Shown here: positions 53,190-60,632 of the stretch, piece after piece
Layout: the number at the start of each line of letters is the position of its first letter
Numbering within the stretch: position 1 is the stretch's first letter
NCBI GenBank assembly: GCA_026994195.1
Contig: JALWRH010000060.1
Location: 1 to 60,632 of the forward strand
Source: Sedimenticola sp.
GTDB taxonomy: Bacteria > Pseudomonadota > Gammaproteobacteria > Chromatiales > Chromatiaceae
Length of the DNA: 60,632 nt
Reading direction: 5' to 3'
Made by a program: the position numbers and the translations under genes
The notes under the pieces: generated by a model
What the model was told of the DNA's origin: nothing
The model's database searches: none
Seen by the model: the letters and a program-made list of their open reading frames with translations, nothing else

Positions 53190-56100
53190 TTATGCCACCT
53201 TGCGCTCTTCCTGGGAAACGGCCTTTTCGCCAGCGGAAGGCCGCAGGGGATCGGCGCCGATAGTGCCCACCAGGGATTCCAGGTAATCAGGGCTGCGTGT
53301 GCGGGCGAGCCTGTCCCTGGCGCTCTCCAGACGTTGGGCGATGTTCAGGCGCCGCGCTTCATCCTCATAGCCGGGTTGAGCGAGGAAACCTTCCAGGGCA
53401 GTAATATGCCTTTCCCACAAGGCCACATCGCGCTGCTGTTTGATGGCGAGGCGTTCGCGATACCAGTCTGACGCGAGCAGGGATTCCCGGGTGAACATGG
53501 CGCGGATATCCGGGTGGTGCGCGTCTTTACCTTCATACTCGCCCGTGGCCATGATGTACAGCAGGGCGCGCAGAGGCGGGCAGGCCTCTTCAACGGAGCC
53601 GTCATCCAGATAGCGCTGCGCCACCTTGCGCTGGGCTTCCACGATGTTGTTCACGCCATCGGCGAATACATCCATGTCCTGGGTCTCGGGCTTGAGAATC
53701 TCCTCCGTGAATACCTGGTTGGGATTGTCGAAGATCTTGCCCAGGAAGCCATGTACGAAGCGGTCGGTAATGCGGTAACCAAGGCGGCTGGCCAGCACTT
53801 TCTCGCCCTTGTGTTCAAAGTCGTGCAGGGGTTCCAGATAGCCGTGTTCTATGAGGTTTCCGGGATCCCGCTGGCTGGAATGCAGGCGTGCCCAGATCTC
53901 AGGAATGAGCAGGCTGATGTCGTGATCCACGCGCAGGTCCGGACCAATGAAGCCAGCAGAGCTGGAATAGCCGGCATAACCTGTGAGAATGAAGGATACC
54001 AGGGCATTGTTCAGATCCGCCGTGGGGCGCAGGGCGTTGAATGGCCCTTTGGTCAGGGCGCCTTCGCTGCCGGCTCCCGTCGTGGACGGGGACTTGCCTG
54101 TAAGGGAGCAGATGAAGTCCATGAACAGCTCAGGCAGCTCCTGGTAATGAATGGGGTTGTACACCGCCAGAGGGCGAATGCCGGGTTCCGGCGGATTGTT
54201 GCGCCGCCCGGCCAGAACCGCATCCACGGGTTGGCACACAGGCTCGCCCAGGGGCAGCTTGCGGTGCAGGCGGGCGCCCATCTCTGCCACGTATTTGCGC
54301 ACGGGGTTGATCAGATCCGGGCGGGTCTGCAGGTAGCGGGGATTCTTGGAAGGCTCGCCGTCCACCAGGCGGGGGTGGGCGGAGGAGACCACGTAACCCT
54401 TGCCTTTCTTGTAAGCGGATTCCAGCAGCTTGCGCATGGGGGGTGTGAAACTGCACAGGGTCATCACGTCCTCTACCACTGCTGCAAGGGTTTTACCTTT
54501 CAAGGGCTCGTAATTCGCCAGGAAGTTGCCCGGCTGGGACATGTCTTTTTCCGTCTGCTTGTCATAGCCGGGGATGACGGCATCGTCCGGGCGCTGGAAC
54601 AGGCGGTATTCGCAATTTTTCACCAGCTTCACGCTGTGTGGGTGCTCATCGCCTGGGGCGCAATGACTGATGGCTTTGACGGGCACCACCACGGAAGCAC
54701 TGATGTCGTCTTCCATCTGCACCTTCTCGGCGGCGATGAAATCCTGGCGCACTTTGAATACCCGCCACTTGTTGGCGCGGTCGAAGCCGACGCGCAGGTA
54801 GGAAGCGATGACTTTGCGGTCATGGAGCTTGAGTTCGTGTCCGGGGGCGCCGTCCACCACGTCCACGGTGAGATGCTGGCGCCACTGGTTGCCCCATTCC
54901 TGACGGTAGAAGCGTTTGATCATCAGCACCAGGGCGAGGATACGCGGCGGGATGGATTCCAGCCACTCATTGTATTCATCGGTGTAGCTGGATGAGGGAG
55001 TGAGGAGTTTGATCACTGAACCCAGGCTGCGTTCCTCGCTCAGAGGTTTCCGGGAGGGGTCGCGATCTTCATCTTCATGGCCTGGTTTGAAACGGGTGCT
55101 GTAGTCCCTGTCGAAAATCTCCTGTACGCGATCCAGATCCGCCTGCAGTTCATCAACGAAGAGGGGTGAATAGATTACCGCGTCATTCAGGGACTTGGAG
55201 ATCTCGGACTTGCCGCCTCCGGACACTGTGCTGGGTTTGTGGCAAAAAGTGCCCTCGGGATCCATGCCCACCAGCCGCCAGGAGGGGGCGCCGGGATGCT
55301 TTTTCATTTCGATCTTGTAGCCGTTGGGCTGAACATAGATCTTGCCCGGCTGCAGCCGGATCTTCTGTTTCTCACCATCCTTCCACCAGGTGATGGTCTG
55401 TTTGTTCAGATCCATGCGCAGATCCTGGGGCACGTAGATGACATCCGGAAACTTGCGGTCTATGGCGTACCCCTTGGCTTTCACTTTCATCAGGGGGCCG
55501 TAGTTCTTCACCATTTCCTCGAAACTGTAGTTGGGATCCCGGGTGCGGCTGTCCACACCGTATTCCTCACCGTGGTTGCGCCGCGGAAAAGCCAGGGCGC
55601 CTCCCGCGTGTTCCTCTTCGGCCAGGCCAAACAGGTTGGCGGAATAGCCGATCTGGGTCTTCACTTCCTTCTTGCAGTAACCGTAATAGTTGTCCGCGAG
55701 AATGGTGACGATGACGCCGCGCTCATCCCTGGCGGTGATCTTAAAGGCCTGACCGTCGTTGTACAGCTCGTTTTCGTCTTTCCAGCACATGCCTTCCTTG
55801 CGTTGCCGTTCAGTGGCCTTGTCCCAGTGGGGCAGGCCCAGTTCCTTCTTGGTGAAATTCACCAGATGGGGTGCCAGGATCACGCAGCCGGTATGGCCGG
55901 TCCAGTGCTCCACATCCAGGGCAGCGTCGAACTTGGGGAGGTAGGGATTGCCGCCGTTGCCAAAGATGCTTTCCACGAAATCCAGGTTGCTCACTAGGTT
56001 GCCGGGGGCGAAGAAGCGGATCTCCATGGTTTTTTCCGCGTCCACGCCGGGAATTTCAGGGCATACCACAGGGCGTAGGAGCAGGGATACGAACATACGC

Positions 56101-56687
56101 GCCTTTGCGTCCTCATCGGCGGTGAAAGGGATGGTGAGCAGAGAGTCCGGCGGTGTCATGGCGCGGCTGAGCATGGCGGCAAACACTTCCCGGGGTACGG
56201 CCTTCTTGTCCCCCGGGATGGGCAGGCCTCCTTCGGCAATATGGAAGGAGCCCTTGGTGGTGCGCCGGTCGCTGGCAGGATTGTGCAGCACCCCCTGTTT
56301 TACGCGGTAGCTGGATACGATATCGGATTTGAATTCGTCCTTGCCCATGGGGAGGGAAAGCTCCCGCGCCACGCCGTGACGATCCAGAACAAAAGTCGTG
56401 CTGGGCAGGCGGGGGATATCCATGTCCAGGTCGCCCAGGTAATCCTGCAAATAATCCTCAATGCGCTGATCCACCGGGCAACGGTAGTCTGTGAGCAGCC
56501 GGTTCTTTTCCCTATAGGTGCGCAGCAGGTCATCTGCTGTGGAGAGAAAGGCCGTGGCATATCCGTCGGCGCAGGTGGGCTGGCCGGAAGAGGCCAGCTT
56601 GAGATTGATGTACATATGGAGCTTTTTTCGTTCTTGTTTTGCGCTGGTGTCTGGTTTATCCAGACCGAGAGCCCTTTGGAGATCCAT
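53190..56687 (-). CDS. Large protein, candidate diphosphate-dependent PEP carboxykinase
   Basis: A 1165-aa soluble protein with no signal peptide or membrane segment. A Gly-rich P-loop-like motif TVSGGGKSEISKS has Lys493, and another conserved-looking block is ADNYYGYCKKE (about 331-341). Size and these motifs resemble the diphosphate-type phosphoenolpyruvate carboxykinases of Entamoeba and Propionibacterium, which make PEP from oxaloacetate and PPi. I rely on memory for this, and the ordinary PEPCK signature is not obvious, so the function is a proposal. ATG 56687 has GGAGG 11 bases upstream; an internal ATG at 56615 is an alternative start. It stands alone on the minus strand. Confidence 0.6.
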   Translation of the reverse strand: MDLQRALGLDKPDTSAKQERKKLHMYINLKLASSGQPTCADGYATAFLSTADDLLRTYREKNRLLTDYRCPVDQRIEDYLQDYLGDLDMDIPRLPSTTFVLDRHGVARELSLPMGKDEFKSDIVSSYRVKQGVLHNPASDRRTTKGSFHIAEGGLPIPGDKKAVPREVFAAMLSRAMTPPDSLLTIPFTADEDAKARMFVSLLLRPVVCPEIPGVDAEKTMEIRFFAPGNLVSNLDFVESIFGNGGNPYLPKFDAALDVEHWTGHTGCVILAPHLVNFTKKELGLPHWDKATERQRKEGMCWKDENELYNDGQAFKITARDERGVIVTILADNYYGYCKKEVKTQIGYSANLFGLAEEEHAGGALAFPRRNHGEEYGVDSRTRDPNYSFEEMVKNYGPLMKVKAKGYAIDRKFPDVIYVPQDLRMDLNKQTITWWKDGEKQKIRLQPGKIYVQPNGYKIEMKKHPGAPSWRLVGMDPEGTFCHKPSTVSGGGKSEISKSLNDAVIYSPLFVDELQADLDRVQEIFDRDYSTRFKPGHEDEDRDPSRKPLSEERSLGSVIKLLTPSSSYTDEYNEWLESIPPRILALVLMIKRFYRQEWGNQWRQHLTVDVVDGAPGHELKLHDRKVIASYLRVGFDRANKWRVFKVRQDFIAAEKVQMEDDISASVVVPVKAISHCAPGDEHPHSVKLVKNCEYRLFQRPDDAVIPGYDKQTEKDMSQPGNFLANYEPLKGKTLAAVVEDVMTLCSFTPPMRKLLESAYKKGKGYVVSSAHPRLVDGEPSKNPRYLQTRPDLINPVRKYVAEMGARLHRKLPLGEPVCQPVDAVLAGRRNNPPEPGIRPLAVYNPIHYQELPELFMDFICSLTGKSPSTTGAGSEGALTKGPFNALRPTADLNNALVSFILTGYAGYSSSAGFIGPDLRVDHDISLLIPEIWARLHSSQRDPGNLIEHGYLEPLHDFEHKGEKVLASRLGYRITDRFVHGFLGKIFDNPNQVFTEEILKPETQDMDVFADGVNNIVEAQRKVAQRYLDDGSVEEACPPLRALLYIMATGEYEGKDAHHPDIRAMFTRESLLASDWYRERLAIKQQRDVALWERHITALEGFLAQPGYEDEARRLNIAQRLESARDRLARTRSPDYLESLVGTIGADPLRPSAGEKAVSQEERKVA

Positions 56688-56934
56688 GATCTCGAATACC
56701 TCCGGGTAGCACCGCGGAACCCGAAGCCTGGGATTCGGGAAAACATCGGGAGCTGACCACTGTTCAATTGGACAATGAACCGGTAAGGTTGCCCGAAGTG
56801 GCGGCCCGGTTCAAGTCTGAAGGACTCTTAAAACCTTGTTGCAACTATGACTATGTATTTAATTATCAAGTAAAAACAACAGGTAACAGAAATAATATGA
56901 ACTGCCGCATGAAAGTGCTGATCTGGGTCGGCTT

Positions 56935-57840
56935 ATGGAGTTGAAGCGACGGATTCAAGCCAGCTATCTGGCTGTGATGCTGATCTGGAGCACCACACCC
57001 TTGTCCATTCAATGGAGCGCCACAAAGGTTGATTTCCTGTTTGGTGTGACTTCCAGGATGGTGATTGGCTTGGTGATTGCCCTGTTACTGATGCGTTTCA
57101 TGGGGCTGTCATTGCACACCCACAGGAAAGCTTTGCTAACCTATATGGCGGCCGGACTGGGGATTTTTGGGGCCATGATTTGCGTGTATTGGGGGGCGCA
57201 GTATATTCCTTCCGGGTGGATCTCGGTGCTTTTCGGCCTCACCCCTATCATGACAGGCCTGATGGCGCGGCGCTATCTGGGAGAGCGTGCCCTCAGCGGC
57301 ATACGCCTGGTGGGCGTCTTCCTGGGGATTGCCGGACTGGTAGTGGTTTTCTGGGGCAGTCTGCATTTTTCCTCGCACGCCTGGTTGGGTGTGGTAGCTC
57401 TGATGGTCTCCGTAACCCTGCATTCCATCAGCACGGTCTGGACTAAAGCGATTGGTTGGCAGGGGCATGGCGTGGAGATTACAGCAGGCGCCCTGGTTGT
57501 GGCCGTTCCCCTGTATCTGACTGCCTGGTGGCTGTCTGGTGGACATTGGCCGGAAGTGATTCCTCTCAAAGCAGCTCTTGCCATACTGTATCTGGGTTCT
57601 GTCGCAACGGTGTTGGGTTTTGGTGCGTTTTACTATGTGCTCAGGCATGTTGACGCCACGCGGGTTGCCTTACTGACTCTGGTGACGCCTATTATTGCCT
57701 TGTGGCTGGGGCGCTGGCTGAATGATGAGAAATTGACCTGGATGGTGATTGCCGGCACCTTGCTGATTTTGTCTGGGTTGGTATTGTATGAGCTGGGGGA
57801 GAGGCGTAAAAAAACCAATGCCTTAAGTCGACGGCATTGA
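56935..57840 (+). CDS. EamA/DMT-superfamily transporter
   Basis: A 301-aa inner-membrane protein with ten predicted hydrophobic helices arranged as two EamA repeats of five. The first begins ASYLAVMLIWSTTPLSIQWS and the second about residue 155 (GVVALMVSVTLHSISTVWTKA), with VDATRVALLTLVTPIIALWLGR near the end. It is a drug/metabolite exporter family; the substrate is not predictable. A 15-codon frame (56897-56944) overlaps its start. It has no obvious Shine-Dalgarno. Confidence 0.9.
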   Translation: MELKRRIQASYLAVMLIWSTTPLSIQWSATKVDFLFGVTSRMVIGLVIALLLMRFMGLSLHTHRKALLTYMAAGLGIFGAMICVYWGAQYIPSGWISVLFGLTPIMTGLMARRYLGERALSGIRLVGVFLGIAGLVVVFWGSLHFSSHAWLGVVALMVSVTLHSISTVWTKAIGWQGHGVEITAGALVVAVPLYLTAWWLSGGHWPEVIPLKAALAILYLGSVATVLGFGAFYYVLRHVDATRVALLTLVTPIIALWLGRWLNDEKLTWMVIAGTLLILSGLVLYELGERRKKTNALSRRH

Positions 57841-57937
57841 TATGTCGCCTGGAATGAAATATATACTACGAACTGAATCAGAATTTCCTCTAAGGATGAA
57901 TGGGAAAAGGTATTCAAATGCCTTTCAAGAGTGACGG

Positions 57938-58927
57938 ATGACGGCCTGGAAGAGTAGCTGCAATGTGTTGAGATGGGGGTGGGTGGCTGCCCTGTTTAGC
58001 TACCCGGGCTTTGTTTCGGCCGCTCAGTTTATCGAACCGGTTCAGCCACTGCAGGGGGCTGCAGGCCTGCAACCCGGGATCGTGGCTTTGGGAGAAAAAC
58101 TCTTTCATGATCCCCGCCTGTCTGCTGACAATACAGTCAGCTGCGCCCATTGCCACAAGCTCGGTTTGGGCGGTAGTGACAATATGCAGGTTTCGGTGGG
58201 GATCCGGGGACAGTTGGGTAACATCAATGCACCCACGGTATACAACCTTAACAGCCATATTTCCTATTTCTGGGATGGGCGCGCTTCTACTCTCGAATCC
58301 CTGGTGGGAAGTCCTCTGAGCAATCCCGTTGAGATGGGCAGCAACTGGCCACAAGTGATAGAGAAACTGCGGAAAGACAAAACCCTCACTGCTGCTTTCA
58401 CTGCATGCTTTCCTGATGAAGGCATAAGCCGCCGCACCATTTCCCGGGTACTCGCTGATTTCATGCGTTCATTGGTTACCCTTGATTCACCTGTGGACAG
58501 ATGGTTGAAAGGGGAACAGGGCGCGCTTACCAAGCATCAGTTGAGGGGGTATAAGCTGTTCAAGAGCTATGGTTGCATTGCCTGTCACCAAGGGCAGGCG
58601 GTAGGCGGAAACATGTATGCCACCATGGGGGTTATGGGTGATTACTTCAAACACCGGCAGATGCCGGAAAGAGAAGTGGACAAAGGGCGTTTCAATGTGA
58701 CAGGCAGAGAAGACGATTTGCATGTCTTCAAAGTCCCCAGCCTGCGTCTGACAGCCTGGACTGCACCGTATTTTCATGATGGCAGCGCAGCCACACTGGA
58801 GGAAGCCATAGCCGCCATGGGGCGTTACCAGTTGGGGCGTGATATCCCTTCTCGGGACATACAGGACATCAAGGCATTTCTTCTTGGTCTTTCAGGCAAA
58901 CACCCTTTGCTCAAGGTGCATGAATGA
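57938..58927 (+). CDS. Di-haem cytochrome c peroxidase (CcpA/MauG family)
   Basis: A periplasmic di-haem protein (329 aa). The signal peptide (WGWVAALFSYPGFVSA) is followed by two haem c sites, CAHCH at 69-73 and CIACH at 213-217. LGEKLFHDPRLSADNTVSC, NAPTVYNLNSHISYFWDGR and KVPSLRLTAWTAPYFHDGSAATLEEA are family motifs. It may reduce hydrogen peroxide or, as in MauG-like proteins, oxidise another protein. It overlaps the following sensor gene by 4 bases (ATGA), so the two are co-expressed. Confidence 0.92.
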   Translation: MTAWKSSCNVLRWGWVAALFSYPGFVSAAQFIEPVQPLQGAAGLQPGIVALGEKLFHDPRLSADNTVSCAHCHKLGLGGSDNMQVSVGIRGQLGNINAPTVYNLNSHISYFWDGRASTLESLVGSPLSNPVEMGSNWPQVIEKLRKDKTLTAAFTACFPDEGISRRTISRVLADFMRSLVTLDSPVDRWLKGEQGALTKHQLRGYKLFKSYGCIACHQGQAVGGNMYATMGVMGDYFKHRQMPEREVDKGRFNVTGREDDLHVFKVPSLRLTAWTAPYFHDGSAATLEEAIAAMGRYQLGRDIPSRDIQDIKAFLLGLSGKHPLLKVHE

Positions 58928-60632
58928 AGACGCCCGGTGTGCGCCGCGGGGTATTGCTGGTATTGGTTCTGGCGATTCTGGCTTCTGTCTATTTGTACGA
59001 GCGTTTCGAATCCCTGAAGGATCGCAGCATCGTTTATGGATTGCTCTTTCAGATTCAGGAACAGGATATGCATATGGAAAGGGACATGGAACGTATTATA
59101 TCGTTTCGCCTTCCACACTATGATTCTCTGATTCAGTCCAGCAAGAATTTACAGAAACTGTCGGAACAGCTCCATCAGCAGCAAACTTCTCAAGACAACT
59201 GGTATGTTGAAGCGCTTTCAAGTCAGCTCGAAAGGTATCTGGATGCTCTGGATAAAAAAAGGCATATGATCGAAAGCATTCAATCTCATGTGGCGCAGGT
59301 AAGAAACAGCTTGCTGTATCTTCCCGGCCTGCTGCAGGCCAGCGAGCAGGGATTGCCGCTGAAAGATGATGCCGAGTTGTCCTCGCTGTTGATTGATGTG
59401 TACACCCACTACCTGTTCCCTGACAAGATTTCTTCAGGGGAAATACTACAAAGGCTGAAGCAGATACGGGAACAAGTGCAAGGGAATGAAACTGTCAGCA
59501 GATTGCTGCAACATGTGGAAGTAACTTTGCGCAATGTAAGAAAGATACATGATCTGCAGAGTGAGATCGCATCATTGGGAATAGAAGCAAAACAGGCGCA
59601 TCTGCGCGATGCTTTTATCGGGCAGCGGGAGCGGGATGATCGTAATGCGCTTTGGCTTGGTGTGGTGTTGCTGTCAATTGTGCTTCTGCTGCTCGCCTGG
59701 TTATGGAAGACCCTGGATGGCCTGGATAAAGCCCGGTATGTTGCAGAACAGTCCCATGACCGGCTACAGGATGCTGTGGAAAGCCTTGGAGAAGCGTTTG
59801 CCCTGTTCGACAGGAAAAAGCGCCTGGTGTTGTGGAACAGCACTTTCCTGTCCTTTTATCCCTGGTTGAGGCAAAGCCTTGAAACGGGATTGAGTTTTGA
59901 GTCGATGTGCTCTCAGAACGCCCCACATATTTCCTGCACCAAGATGGATGGCAAGCCCATGGCCTGTGCAACCGGGGAGTCCGCAAGTGCGGAAGAAGCG
60001 TACTATATTGAACGAATAGGTCGTGACAAGTGGTACCTGGCCAGCAACCGTTGCACCCAGGAAGGCGGCATGGTTTGTGTGCGCACAAATATTACTCGCA
60101 GCAAGAAGGCAGAACAGGAATTGCGCAAACTGGGACGCGCATTGGATCAGAGCCCTGCTTCCGTGGTGATCACGGATACCCGGGGAATTATCGAGTACGT
60201 CAATCCAAAGTTTGAAGAAGTCTCCGGCTATACAAGGGAAGAAGCAGTCGGACAGAGTCCTGCAATTTTAAAAAGCGGCGAAAAGACTGATGAAGAATAT
60301 GCGCAGATGTGGCGGCAGTTGACCTCGGGCAGGGAATGGCGTGGCGTCTTCCATAACAGGCATAAGGATGGTTCCCTGTACTGGGAGTCGGCGCGCATAT
60401 CCCCGGTAAGAGATGAAGATGGACGAATCGCCTATTACATCGGTGTCAAGGAAGACATTACCAAACGCCGTGCGGATGAGGCACAGATACTGTATCAGGC
60501 CAATTATGACCTGCTGACAGGTCTGCCCAACCGCACGCTGCTCATGGACAGACTGAAACAGAACGTACTGCAGGCAAAACGCAGAAAAACAGAATTTGCG
60601 GTGCTCTTCATCGATCTCGACCGCTTCAAGGC
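58924..60632 (+). CDS. Membrane sensor with PAS domains and GGDEF domain (partial)
   Basis: The frame from ATG 58924 has no stop before the window ends, giving 569 residues. A transmembrane segment (about 9-25) is followed by an all-helical periplasmic region (about 30-240), possibly a DAHL-type sensor domain. A second segment lies at about 242-264. Two PAS-like domains follow (about 284-395 and about 407-510, the latter with VVITDTRGIIEYVNPKFEEVSGYTREE). A GGDEF domain starts at DLLTGLPNRTLLMDRL (529), and the window ends in FIDLDRFK, before the GGDEF motif. It probably makes cyclic di-GMP; a C-terminal EAL domain cannot be excluded. It overlaps the peroxidase gene by 4 bases. Confidence 0.85.
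   Translation, partial: MKTPGVRRGVLLVLVLAILASVYLYERFESLKDRSIVYGLLFQIQEQDMHMERDMERIISFRLPHYDSLIQSSKNLQKLSEQLHQQQTSQDNWYVEALSSQLERYLDALDKKRHMIESIQSHVAQVRNSLLYLPGLLQASEQGLPLKDDAELSSLLIDVYTHYLFPDKISSGEILQRLKQIREQVQGNETVSRLLQHVEVTLRNVRKIHDLQSEIASLGIEAKQAHLRDAFIGQRERDDRNALWLGVVLLSIVLLLLAWLWKTLDGLDKARYVAEQSHDRLQDAVESLGEAFALFDRKKRLVLWNSTFLSFYPWLRQSLETGLSFESMCSQNAPHISCTKMDGKPMACATGESASAEEAYYIERIGRDKWYLASNRCTQEGGMVCVRTNITRSKKAEQELRKLGRALDQSPASVVITDTRGIIEYVNPKFEEVSGYTREEAVGQSPAILKSGEKTDEEYAQMWRQLTSGREWRGVFHNRHKDGSLYWESARISPVRDEDGRIAYYIGVKEDITKRRADEAQILYQANYDLLTGLPNRTLLMDRLKQNVLQAKRRKTEFAVLFIDLDRFK

Noticed and set aside
53514-54995. Long plus-strand frame opposite the 1165-aa gene
   Set aside because: Antisense shadow; no domain, and the minus-strand frame is longer and has coherent motifs.

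Overview
The window looks like chromosome of a gammaproteobacterium with moderately high GC content. The order tig-clpP-clpX-lon-hupB-(tRNA-Val, tRNA-Asp)-ppiD and the neighbourhood mltD / yafS-like / rnhA / dnaQ are both typical of that class. I cannot place it more finely from sequence alone. There is no insertion sequence, integrase, phage gene or CRISPR array.

Layout. 1-9.5 kb: a divergent secreted-protein gene cut by the left edge, tRNA-Leu, and the housekeeping proteostasis block (trigger factor, ClpP, ClpX, Lon, HU, two tRNAs, PpiD), with fabI convergent to it. 10.7-34.9 kb: a long, tightly packed Wzx/Wzy-type exopolysaccharide locus. It encodes a WecA-type initiating transferase, a PHP-type tyrosine phosphatase, a Wza-like export protein, a Wzc-like tyrosine kinase, three unusual accessory proteins (a membrane J-domain protein, a TPR protein and a FecR-like triple-repeat protein), an O-antigen-ligase-type polymerase, UDP-glucose dehydrogenase, a UDP-glucuronate epimerase, a flippase, seven glycosyltransferase-like proteins, an EpsG-type second polymerase, a nucleotidyltransferase-like protein and a DUF218 membrane protein.

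35.0-41.8 kb: the most interesting part. A 1288-residue secreted fusion protein (CSLREA / beta-helix / gingipain-type C25 peptidase) is followed by a 62-residue peptide gene, a PqqD-like protein and a radical SAM/SPASM protein. Convergent to these are an HprK-like kinase and an S24/S26-like peptidase whose nucleophile serine is a cysteine. The peptide has a YxxP leader motif, a GG step and a short Gly-rich core with two cysteines. Together these look like a peptide-modification system of RiPP logic joined to the polysaccharide locus. No lasso cyclase, C39 peptidase or dedicated exporter is visible nearby.

42.0-49.6 kb: a minus-strand oligopeptide uptake operon (oppA, an exported M3 oligopeptidase, oppBCDF), with a dispersed hairpin repeat between oppB and oppC. 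49.7-53.1 kb: mltD diverging from a yafS-like methyltransferase, rnhA and dnaQ. 53.2-60.6 kb: a 1165-residue protein that may be a diphosphate-dependent PEP carboxykinase, an EamA transporter, a di-haem cytochrome c peroxidase, and a translationally coupled PAS/GGDEF sensor that runs off the right edge.

All calls come from reading the sequence. No database search was run, and family names rest on motif recognition.
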